From contig JAUCBJ010006203.1 in assembly GCA_032718475.1 (NCBI GenBank), positions 32,501 to 56,005 of the forward strand: 23,505 nt of DNA. The letters are read 5' to 3'. Shown here in pieces: positions 7,701 to 17,820 of this stretch (positions are counted from its first letter, which is position 1; every line of letters begins with the position of its first letter). This stretch comes from Nemertoderma westbladi. Lineage: Eukaryota; Xenacoelomorpha; Nemertodermatida; Nemertodermatidae. The translations under genes were made by a program, and so were the position numbers. Below the pieces are notes generated by a model. It saw only the letters and a program-made list of their open reading frames with translations, did no database searches and was not told the origin of the DNA.

Positions 7701-10700
7701 ATGTGTCCGCAAGGTAAGTCTCTATGTGTCCGCAAGGTAAGTCTCTATGTGTCCGCAAGGTAAGTCTCTATGTGTCCGCAAGGTAAGTCTCTATGTGTCC
7801 GCAAGGTAAGTCTCTATGTGTCCGCAAGGTAAGTCTCTATGTGTCCGCAAGGTAAGTCTCTATGTGTCCGCAAGGTAAGTCTCTATGTGTCCGCAAGGTA
7901 AGTCTCTATGTGTCCGCAAGGTAAGTCTCTATGTGTCCGCAAGGTAAGTCTCTATGTGTCCGCAAGGTAAGTCTCTATGTGTCCGCAAGGTAAGTCTCTA
8001 TGTGTCCGCAAGGTAAGTCTCTATGTGTCCGCAAGGTAAGTCTCTATGTGTCCGCAAGGTAAGTCTCTATGTGTCCGCAAGGTAAGTCTCTATGTGTCCG
8101 CAAGGTAAGTCTCTATGTGTCCGCAAGGTAAGTCTCTATGTGTCCGCAAGGTAAGTCTCTATGTGTCCGCAAGGTAAGTCTCTATGTGTCCGCAAGGTAA
8201 GTCTCTATGTGTCCGCAAGGTAAGTCTCTATGTGTCCGCAAGGTAAGTCTCTATGTGTCCGCAAGGTAAGTCTCTATGTGTCCGCAAGGTAAGTCTCTAT
8301 GTGTCCGCAAGGTAAGTCTCTATGTGTCCGCAAGGTAAGTCTCTATGTGTCCGCAAGGTAAGTCTCTATGTGTCCGCAAGGTAAGTCTCTATGTGTCCGC
8401 AAGGTAAGTCTCTATGTGTCCGCAAGGTAAGTCTCTATGTGTCCGCAAGGTAAGTCTCTATGTGTCCGCAAGGTAAGTCTCTATGTGTCCGCAAGGTAAG
8501 TCTCTATGTGTCCGCAAGGTAAGTCTCTATGTGTCCGCAAGGTAAGTCTCTATGTGTCCGCAAGGTAAGTCTCTATGTGTCCGCAAGGTAAGTCTCTATG
8601 TGTCCGCAAGGTAAGTCTCTATGTGTCCGCAAGGTAAGTCTCTATGTGTCCGCAAGGTAAGTCTCTATGTGTCCGCAAGGTAAGTCTCTATGTGTCCGCA
8701 AGGTAAGTCTCTATGTGTCCGCAAGGTAAGTCTCTATGTGTCCGCAAGGTAAGTCTCTATGTGTCCGCAAGGTAAGTCTCTATGTGTCCGCAAGGTAAGT
8801 CTCTATGTGTCCGCAAGGTAAGTCTCTATGTGTCCGCAAGGTAAGTCTCTATGTGTCCGCAAGGTAAGTCTCTATGTGTCCGCAAGGTAAGTCTCTATGT
8901 GTCCGCAAGGTAAGTCTCTATGTGTCCGCAAGGTAAGTCTCTATGTGTCCGCAAGGTAAGTCTCTATGTGTCCGCAAGGTAAGTCTCTATGTGTCCGCAA
9001 GGTAAGTCTCTATGTGTCCGCAAGGTAAGTCTCTATGTGTCCGCAAGGTAAGTCTCTATGTGTCCGCAAGGTAAGTCTCTATGTGTCCGCAAGGTAAGTC
9101 TCTATGTGTCCGCAAGGTAAGTCTCTATGTGTCCGCAAGGTAAGTCTCTATGTGTCCGCAAGGTAAGTCTCTATGTGTCCGCAAGGTAAGTCTCTATGTG
9201 TCCGCAAGGTAAGTCTCTATGTGTCCGCAAGGTAAGTCTCTATGTGTCCGCAAGGTAAGTCTCTATGTGTCCGCAAGGTAAGTCTCTATGTGTCCGCAAG
9301 GTAAGTCTCTATGTGTCCGCAAGGTAAGTCTCTATGTGTCCGCAAGGTAAGTCTCTATGTGTCCGCAAGGTAAGTCTCTATGTGTCCGCAAGGTAAGTCT
9401 CTATGTGTCCGCAAGGTAAGTCTCTATGTGTCCGCAAGGTAAGTCTCTATGTGTCCGCAAGGTAAGTCTCTATGTGTCCGCAAGGTAAGTCTCTATGTGT
9501 CCGCAAGGTAAGTCTCTATGTGTCCGCAAGGTAAGTCTCTATGTGTCCGCAAGGTAAGTCTCTATGTGTCCGCACGGTAAGTCTCTATGTGTCCGCAAGG
9601 TAAGTCTCTGTGTCCGCAAGGTAATCTCTATGTGTCCGCAAGGTAAGTCTCTATGTGTCCGCAAGGTAAGTCTCTATGTGTCCGCAAGGTAAGTCTCTAT
9701 GTGTCCGCAAGGTAAGTCTCTATGTGTCCGCAAGGTAAGTCTCTATGTGTCCGCAACGTAAGTCTCTATGTGTCCGCAACGTAAGTCTCTATGTGTCCGC
9801 AACGTAAGTCTCTATGTGTCCGCAAGGTAAGTCTCTATGTGTCCGCAAGGTAAGTCTCTATGTGTCCGCAACGTAAGTCTCTATGTGTCCGCAACGTAAG
9901 TCTCTATGTGTCCGCACGGTAAGTCTCTATGTGTCCGCAAGGTAAGTCTCTATGTGTCCGCAAGGTAAGTCTCTATGTGTCCGCACGGTAAGTCTCTATG
10001 TGTCCGCAAGGTAAGTCTCTATGTGTCCGCAAGGTAAGTCTCTATGTGTCCGCAAGGTAAGTCTCTATGTGTCCGCAAGGTAAGTCTCTATGTGTCCGCA
10101 AGGTAAGTCTATATGTGTCCGCAAGGTAAGTCTCTATGTGTCCGCAAGGTAAGTCTCTATGTGTCCGCAAGGTAAGTCTCTATGTGTCCGCAAGGTAAGT
10201 CTCTATGTGTCCGCAAGGTAAGTCTCTATGTGTCCGCAAGGTAAGTCTCTATGTGTCCGCAAGGTAAGTCTCTATGTGTCCGCAAGGTAAGTCTCTATGT
10301 GTCCGCAAGGTAAGTCTCTATGTGTCCGCAAGGTAAGTCTCTATGTGTCCGCAAGGTAAGTCTCTATGTGTCCGCAACGTAAGTCTCTATGTGTCCGCAA
10401 CGTAAGTCTCTATGTGTCCGCAAGGTAGTCTCTATGTGTCCGCAAGGTAAGTCTCTATGTGTCCGCAAGGTAAGTCTCTATGTGTCCGCAACGTAAGTCT
10501 CTGTGTCCGCAAGGTAAGCCTCTATGTGTCCGCAAGGTAAGTCTCTATGTGTCCGCAACGTAAGTCTCTATGTGTCCGCAAGGTAAGTCTCTATGTGTCC
10601 GCAAGGTAAGTCTCTATGTGTCCGCAAGGTAAGTCTCTATGTGTCCGCAACGTAAGTCTCTATGTGTCCGCAAGGTAAGTCTCTATGTGTCCGCAAGGTA

Positions 10701-12553
10701 AGTCTCTATGTGTCCGCAAGGTAAGTCTCTATGTGTCCGCAAGGTAAGTCGCTATGTGTCCGCACGGTAAGTCTCTATGTGTCCGCAAGGTAAGCCTCTA
10801 TGTGTCCGCAAGGTAAGTCTCTATGTCCGCAAGGTAAGTCTCTATGTGTCCGCAAGGTAAGTCGCTATGTGTCCGCAAGGTAAGTCTCTATGTGTCCGCA
10901 AGGTAAGTCTCTATGTGTCCGCAAGGTAAGTCTCTATGTGTCCGCAAGGTAAGTCTCTATGTGTCCGCAAGGTAAGCCTCTATGTGTCCGCAAGGTAAGT
11001 CTCTATGTCCGCAAGGTAAGTCTCTATGTGTCCGCAAGGTAAGTATCTATGTGTCCGCAAGGTAAGTCTCTATGTGTCCGCAAGGTAAGTCTCTATGTGT
11101 CCGCAAGGTAAGTCTCTATGTGTCCGCAAGGTAAGTCGCTATGTGTCCGCAAGGTAAGTCTCTATGTGTCCGCAAGGTAAGTCTCTATGTGTCCGCAAGG
11201 TAAGTCTCTATGTGTCCGCAAGGTAAGTCTATATGTGTCCGCAAGGTAAGTCTCTATGTGTCCGCAAGGTAAGTCTCTATGTGTCCGCAAGGTAAGTCTC
11301 TATGTGTCCGCAAGGTAAGTCTCTATGTGTCCGCAAGGTAAGTCTCTATGTGTCCGCAAGGTAAGTCTATATGTGTCCGCAAGGTAAGTCTCTGTGTCCG
11401 CAAGGTAAGTCTCTATGTGTCCGCAAGGTAAGTCTCTATGTGTCCGCACGGTAAGTCTCTATGTGTCCGCAAGGTAAGTCTCTATGTGTTCGCAAGGTAA
11501 GTCTCTATGTGTCTGCAAGGTAAGTCTCTATGTGTCCGCAAGGTAAGTCTCTATGTGTCCGCACGGTAAGTCTCTATGTGTCCGCAAGGTAAGTCTATAT
11601 GTGTCCGCAAGGTAAGTCTCTATGTGTCCGCAAGGTAAGTCTCTATGTGTCCGCAAGGTAAGTCTCTATGTGTCCGCAAGGTAAGTCTCTATGTGTCCGC
11701 AAGGTAAGTCTCTATGTGTCCGCAAGGTAAGTCTATATGTGTCCGCAAGGTAAGTCTCTATGTGTCCGCAAGGTAAGTCTCTATGTGTCCGCAAGGTAAG
11801 TCTCTATGTGTCCGCAAGGTAAGTCTCTATGTGTCCGCAAGGTAAGTCTCTATGTGTCCGCAAGGTAAGTCTCTATGTGTCCGCAACGTAAGTCTCTATG
11901 TGTCCGCAACGTAAGTCTCTATGTGTCCGCAAGGTAAGTCTCTATGTGTCCGCAAGGTAAGTCTCTATGTGTCCGCAAGGTAAGTCTCTATGTGTCCGCA
12001 ACGTAAGTCTCTGTGTCCGCAAGGTAAGCCTCTATGTGTCCGCAAGGTAAGTCTCTATGTGTCCGCAACGTAAGTCTCTATGTGTCCGCAAGGTAAGTCT
12101 CTATGTGTCCGCAAGGTAAGTCTCTATGTGTCCGCAAGGTAAGTCTCTATGTGTCCGCAACGTAAGTCTCTATGTGTCCGCAAGGTAAGTCTCTATGTGT
12201 CCGCAACGTAAGTCTCTATGTGTCCGCAAGGTAAGTCTCTATGTGTCCGCAAGGTAAGTCTCTATGTGTCCGCAAGGTAAGTCTCTATGTGTCCGCAAGG
12301 TAAGTCTCTATGTGTCCGCAAGGTAAGTCTCTATGTGTCCGCAAGGTAAGTCTCTATGTGTCCGCAAGGTAAGTCTATGTGTCCGCAAGGTAAGTCTCTA
12401 TGTGTCCGCAAGGTAAGTCTCTATGTGTCCGCACGGTAAGTCTCTATGTGTCCGCAAGGTAAGTCTCTATGTGTTCGCAAGGTAAGTCTCTATGTGTCCG
12501 CAAGGTAAGTCTATGTGTCCGCAAGGTAAGTCTCTATGTGTCCGCAAGGTAAG
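4741..12553 (+). repeat. 23-bp minisatellite of about 340 exon-intron junction copies (5' splice sites)
   Basis: The unit is GTGTCCGCAAG followed by GTAAGTCTCTAT: the last 11 nt of exon B and the first 12 nt of its intron. Nearly every copy holds CAAG|GTAAGT, the 5' splice-site consensus complementary to the U1 snRNA 5' end. Variants are common near both ends: CAACG (-1 G to C), CACGG (-2 A to C), AAGCCT, AAGTCGCT, AAGTCTATAT, and 21-bp units lacking AT. They are absent from the middle. The right flank has higher-order duplications: offset 182 bp (10792 and 10974), 138 bp (11231/11369 and 11597/11735) and about 1510 bp (near 10370-10680 and 11880-12190). The last copy ends at 'ggtaag' before 'cgtatggggg'. 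The array lies wholly in the last intron apart from the 11 bases shared with exon B. Confidence 0.97.
5705..9573 (+). repeat. Homogeneous core of the 23-bp array, about 168 copies with no variant seen
   Basis: From about 5705 to 9573 I see no substitution or length change in the 23-bp period. Both flanks carry many. Identical text recurs at 1380-bp line phase (for example 5701, 7081 and 8461). This is the classical pattern of recent unequal crossover in the centre of an array, but long perfect cores are also where an assembler may collapse or extend copies. Confidence 0.85.
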
Positions 12554-12967
12554 CGTATGGGGGAAGCCACTGTGATTCATTACGTTATGTTCTATTGAAT
12601 TTAATAAATTGAAATATAATATTATCATTGATGATGTGTTGATAGTATTTTGTTTAGTTATAAATCAATAGTAATTACATTCGTTGGCTGTGATTTGCTC
12701 GGTTGTAAATTTATTATTTTTCTTCATTTATTTATATAAAGTTGTCCATCCAAAGTCCAATATATTATTATTATACGTAATCATGTTATGCCTGTAAGGC
12801 CAAAGTCTCAATGGAAAATTGAAACTGTTTTTAAAAACTAGAGCCGGGAATGAGTTTCTGGACTTTCCGAATTGATGCAAAAATTTACTGATATAATTTT
12901 GGGGAATTTTGTTCACTATAAACTTTCTATTGATCGAGTATTATATATCATGTATTTATTACCACAG
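12554..12967 (+). other. AT-rich tail of the last intron, with acceptor and an intronic AATAAA
   Basis: This unique AT-rich sequence follows the last 23-bp copy. AATAAA lies at 12603-12608, with a GT/T-rich stretch (12630-12655) where a downstream polyadenylation element would be. The intron ends TATTTATTACCACAG at 12967, with a possible branch site (TTGAT) near 12930. A short minus-strand reading frame here (12728-12916) has no recognisable features. Confidence 0.6.
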
Positions 12968-13031
12968 GACCTCCACTAGCTCGACTGCCCAGGTTGTCTC
13001 AGATGAAGGTGAGACTGACATGGATGAGTAG
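12968..13031 (+). CDS. ZRANB1: TRABID/ZRANB1-like OTU deubiquitinase, terminal coding exon C
   Basis: One nt completes the split arginine codon from exon B. Twenty residues (TSTSSTAQVV, then SDEGETDMDE) and stop TAG (13029-13031) follow. The acceptor is ATTACCACAG|G. A Ser/Thr linker ending in an acidic tail fits the family, whose vertebrate member ends in a serine followed by an Asp/Glu run (from memory). The phase (2 to 2) agrees with exon B across an 8.2-kb intron, which is the best argument that this small exon is real. An alternative is that some transcripts retain the intron and end at the TAA of 4753-4755, without this tail. Confidence 0.85.
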
Positions 13032-13100
13032 ACCCTATTAGTAGACGCGACGCCACATTGTGGAGAGTAACTGAATGCATCGCGAATTAGCTAAACATCC

Positions 13101-13119
13101 GGGGGGGGGGGGGGGGGGG
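13101..13119 (+). repeat. Poly-G run, 19 bases
   Basis: An uninterrupted run of 19 G sits just after the TRABID stop codon, inside the likely 3' UTR. In RNA it could form a G-quadruplex. Its length is uncertain. Confidence 0.95.
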
Positions 13120-13277
13120 TACCTTGACCATAGTGAGTCCCAGATAGAAACACACAGCTATCCAATGTTAAGCATTATAATTATAAATGTTATTGAATAC
13201 AATATGATTTGAGTTTTTGTTTAAAATTTCTCGCAGAATCACCATGGAGCGGACCAGACACTCAGACTATATCCGTC

Positions 13278-13283
13278 ATTAAA
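13278..13283 (+). promoter_or_regulatory. Candidate polyadenylation signal ATTAAA for the TRABID gene
   Basis: This is the commonest variant of AATAAA. It lies about 250 nt after the stop codon and is followed within 10-40 nt by GT-rich sequence (GGGGGTGGCTGTTTGTTTCT). No AATAAA is seen between the stop codon and the 38-bp array. Confidence 0.35.
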
Positions 13284-13610
13284 CCTCTATGGGGGTGGCT
13301 GTTTGTTTCTATTGGGGTCGAGTCGACTCTGGGGTTCGGACTGCACAAGTCTGCGATTTAGCTTTGTGTTTGATAGTTGTTGGTTGGTGCAAATGTAGTA
13401 TTGTAAGCAATAGCTAATTGTTATTAATTAATTAATGAGTTTTAATACTTCGGTCACTAAACTATTAGCCGAACTTATTCACCGAGTTTCTGAGTTGGTT
13501 GTTCTCTCTTCCCATTTGCAGCACATTTAGTTTGTGGTAGAAAATAATTTTTTAATTGTGTTGTTTAAATTTTGAAGAAAGTTTTATATTTGAGTTCCTC
13601 TGTAAATTCC

Positions 13611-16600
13611 ATTTAACGGACGCTTCATACCCGCGCCTGTATGTCGCGTTTAACGGACAGCTTCATACCCGCGCCTGTATGTCCCGTTTAACGGACAGCT
13701 TCATACCCGCGCCTGTATGTCGCGTTTAACGGACAGCTTCATACCCGCGCCTTTATGTCCCGTTTAACGGACGCTTCATACCCACGCCTGTATGTCGCGT
13801 TTGACGGACAGCTTCATACCCGCGCCTATATGTCGCGTTTAACGGACAGCTTCATACCCGCGCCTATATGTCCCGTTTAACGGACAGCTTCATACCCGCG
13901 CCTGTATGTCCCGTTTAACGGACAGCTTCATACCCGCGCCTGTATGTCGCGTTTAACGGACAGCTTCATACCCGCGCCTGTATGTCGCGTTTAACGGACA
14001 GCTTCATACCCGCGTCTGTATGTCGCGTTTAACGGACAGCTTCATACCCACGCCTGTATGTCGCGTTTAACGGACAGCTTAATACCCGCGCCTGTATGTC
14101 GCGTTTAACGGACAGCTTCATACCCGCGCCTGTATGTCCCGTTTAACGGACAGCTTCATACCCGCGCCTGTATGTCCCGTTTAACGGACAGCTTCATACC
14201 CGCGCCTTTATGTCCCGTTTAACGGACAGCTTCATACCCGCGCCTTTATGTCCCGTTTAACGGACGCTTCATACCCACGCCTGTATGTCGCGTTTGACGG
14301 ACAGCTTCATACCCGCGCCTGTATGTCCCGTTTAACGGACAGCTTCATACCCGCGCCTGTATGTCCCGTTTAACGGACAGCTTCATACCCGCGCCTGTAT
14401 GTCGCGTTTAACGGACAGCTTCATACCCGCGCCTGTATGTCCCGTTTAACGGACAGCTTCATACCCGCGCCTGTATGTCGCGTTTAACGGACAGCTTCAT
14501 ACCCGCGCCTGTATGTCCCGTTTAACGGACAGCTTCATACCCGCGCCTGTATGTCCCGTTTAACGGACAGCTTCATACCCGCGCCTTTATGTCCCGTTTA
14601 ACGGACGCTTCATACCCACGCCTGTATGTCGCGTTTGACGGACAGCTTCATACCCGCGCCTATATGTCGCGTTTAACGGACAGCTTCATACCCGCGCCTG
14701 TATGTCCCGTTTAACGGACAGCTTCATACCCGCGCCTGTATGTCCCGTTTAACGGACAGCTTCATACCCGCGCCTGTATGTCGCGTTTAACGGACAGCTT
14801 CATACCCGCGCCTGTATGTCCCGTTTAACGGACAGCTTCATACCCGCGCCTGTATGTCGCGTTTAACGGACAGCTTCATACCCGCGCCTGTATGTCCCGT
14901 TTAACGGACAGCTTCATACCCGCGCCTGTATGTCCCGTTTAACGGACAGCTTCATACCCGCGCCTTTATGTCCCGTTTAACGGACGCTTCATACCCACGC
15001 CTGTATGTCGCGTTTGACGGACAGCTTCATACCCGCGCCTATATGTCGCGTTTAACGGACAGCTTCATACCCGCGCCTGTATGTCCCGTTTAACGGACAG
15101 CTTCATACCCGCGCCTGTATGTCCCGTTTAACGGACAGCTTCATACCCGCGCCTGTATGTCGCGTTTAACGGACAGCTTCATACCCGCGCCTGTATGTCC
15201 CGTTTAACGGACAGCTTCATACCCGCGCCTGTATGTCCCGTTTAACGGACAGCTTCATACCCGCGCCTATATGTCGCGTTTAACGGACGCTTCATACCCA
15301 CGCCTGTATGTCGCGTTTGACGGACAGCTTCATACCCGCGCCTATATGTCGCGTTTAACGGACAGCTTCATACCCGCGCCTGTATGTCCCGTTTAACGGA
15401 CAGCTTCATACCCGCGCCTGTATGTCCCGTTTAACGGACAGCTTCATACCCGCGCCTTTATGTCCCGTTTAACGGACAGCTTCATACCCGCGCCTGTATG
15501 TCCCGTTTAACGGACAGCTTCATACCCGCGCCTGTATGTCGCGTTTAACGGACAGCTTCATACCCGCGCCTTTATGTCCCGTTTAACGGACAGCTTCATA
15601 CCCACGCCTGTATGTCGCGTTTAACGGACAGCTTCATACCCGCGCCTGTATGTCGCGTTTGACGGACAGCTTCATACCCGCGCCTGTATGTCCCGTTTAA
15701 CGGACAGCTTCATACCCGCGCCTGTATGTCCCGTTTAACGGACAGCTTCATACCCGCGCCTGTATGTCGCGTTTAACGGACAGCTTCATACCCGCGCCTG
15801 TATGTCCCGTTTAACGGACAGCTTCATACCCGCGCCTGTATGTCGCGTTTAACGGACAGCTTCATACCCGCGCCTGTATGTCCCGTTTAACGGACAGCTT
15901 CATACCCGCGCCTGTATGTCCCGTTTAACGGACAGCTTCATACCCGCGCCTTTATGTCCCGTTTAACGGACGCTTCATACCCACGCCTGTATGTCGCGTT
16001 TGACGGACAGCTTCATACCCGCGCCTATATGTCGCGTTTAACGGACAGCTTCATACCCGCGCCTGTATGTCCCGTTTAACGGACAGCTTCATACCCGCGC
16101 CTGTATGTCCCGTTTAACGGACAGCTTCATACCCGCGCCTGTATGTCGCGTTTAACGGACAGCTTCATACCCGCGCCTGTATGTCCCGTTTAACGGACAG
16201 CTTCATACCCGCGCCTGTATGTCGCGTTTAACGGACAGCTTCATACCCGCGCCTGTATGTCCCGTTTAACGGACAGCTTCATACCCGCGCCTGTATGTCC
16301 CGTTTAACGGACAGCTTCATACCCGCGCCTTTATGTCCCGTTTAACGGACGCTTCATACCCACGCCTGTATGTCGCGTTTGACGGACAGCTTCATACCCG
16401 CGCCTATATGTCGCGTTTAACGGACAGCTTCATACCCGCGCCTGTATGTCCCGTTTAACGGACAGCTTCATACCCGCGCCTGTATGTCCCGTTTAACGGA
16501 CAGCTTCATACCCGCGCCTGTATGTCGCGTTTAACGGACAGCTTCATACCCGCGCCTGTATGTCCCGTTTAACGGACAGCTTCATACCCGCGCCTGTATG

Positions 16601-17744
16601 TCCCGTTTAACGGACAGCTTCATACCCGCGCCTATATGTCGCGTTTAACGGACGCTTCATACCCACGCCTGTATGTCGCGTTTGACGGACAGCTTCATAC
16701 CCGCGCCTATATGTCGCGTTTAACGGACAGCTTCATACCCGCGCCTGTATGTCCCGTTTAACGGACAGCTTCATACCCGCGCCTGTATGTCCCGTTTAAC
16801 GGACAGCTTCATACCCGCGCCTTTATGTCCCGTTTAACGGACAGCTTCATACCCGCGCCTGTATGTCCCGTTTAACGGACAGCTTCATACCCGCGCCTGT
16901 ATGTCGCGTTTAACGGACAGCTTCATACCCGCGCCTTTATGTCCCGTTTAACGGACAGCTTCATACCCACGCCTGTATGTCGCGTTTAACGGACAGCTTC
17001 ATACCCGCGCCTGTATGTCGCGTTTAACGGACAGCTTCATACCCGCGCCTGTATGTCCCGTTTAACGGACAGCTTCATACCCGCGTCTGTATGTCCCGTT
17101 TAACGGACAGCTTCATACCCACGCCTGTATGTCGCGTTTAACGGACAGCTTCATACCCGCGCCTGTATGTCGCGTTTAACGGACAGCTTCATACCCGCGC
17201 CTGTATGTCGCGTTTAACGGACAGCTTCATACCCACGCCTGTATGTCGCGTTTAACGGACAGCTTCATACCCGCGCCTGTATGTCGCGTTTAACGGACAG
17301 CTTCATACCCGCGCCTGTATGTCCCGTTTAACGGACAGCTTCATACCCGCGCCTGTATGTCGCGTTTAACGGACAGCTTCATACCCGCGCCTATATGTCG
17401 CGTTTAACGGACAGCTTCATACCCGCGCCTGTATGTCGCGTTTAACGGACAGCTTCATACCCGCGCCTGTATGTCGCGTTTAACGGACAGCTTCATACCC
17501 GCGCCTATATGTCGCGTTTAACGGACAGCTTCATACCCGCGCCTGTATGTCCCGTTTAACGGACAGCTTCATACCCGCGCCTTTATGTCCCGTTTAACGG
17601 ACAGCTTCATACCCACGCCTGTATGTCGCGTTTAACGGACAGCTTCATACCCGCGCCTGTATGTCGCGTTTAACGGACAGCTTCATACCCGCGCCTATAT
17701 GTCGCGTTTAACGGACAGCTTCGTACCCGCGCCTGTATGTCGCG
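13611..17744 (+). repeat. 38-bp minisatellite, about 109 copies, with 1365-bp higher-order repeat
   Basis: The unit is GCGTTTAACGGACAGCTTCA, then 'tacccgcgcctgtatgtc', with four CpGs. Variants are CCGTTTAAC, CCTTTATG, CCTATATG, CCACGCC and GCGTTTGACGG. A 37-bp form reads GGACGCTTC (one A lost). The 37-bp units lie at about 13620, 13771, 14264, 14605, 14984, 15287, 15970, 16349 and 16652. The spacings 379, 303 and 683 repeat exactly, so a block of 36 units (1365 bp) is duplicated in tandem. The array lies downstream of the TRABID coding region and has no splice-site character. Confidence 0.96.
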
Positions 17745-17820
17745 TCGCTGTTAACATTTTCTATTAAACGGGGGCGAAACTGTTTATATTTAATATTTTC
17801 TATAAAAGGTTTTTGTTTTG
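17745..17820. other. Short unique spacer between two arrays
   Basis: AT-rich sequence joins the 38-bp and 49-bp arrays. Nothing functional is recognised. Confidence 0.7.

Larger units (their letters stand above)
13032..13610 (+). other. Probable 3' UTR and downstream flank
   Basis: No coding signal is seen. A poly-G run occupies 13101-13119. ATTAAA at 13278-13283, followed by GT-rich sequence near 13293-13320, is the best nearby polyadenylation signal, giving a 3' UTR of roughly 270 nt. GAGTCGACTC at 13320-13329 is a perfect palindrome. TTAATTAATTAAT-type sequence lies near 13420-13436. The end of the transcript cannot be fixed from sequence alone. Confidence 0.45.

Noticed and set aside
4741-12553. 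CRISPR array or centromeric satellite.
   Set aside because: Units are directly adjacent with no variable spacers, and the setting is a spliced animal gene. The unit is far shorter than typical centromere monomers and is explained by the exon B donor.
12728-12916. Minus-strand 62-codon reading frame.
   Set aside because: It lies within the AT-rich tail of the last intron, with no motif or composition that supports a gene.
13237-13282. A possible extra exon: TCTCGCAG followed by a good start context and a 12-codon frame.
   Set aside because: It follows the TRABID stop codon, is very short and has no downstream continuation. It is more likely 3' UTR.
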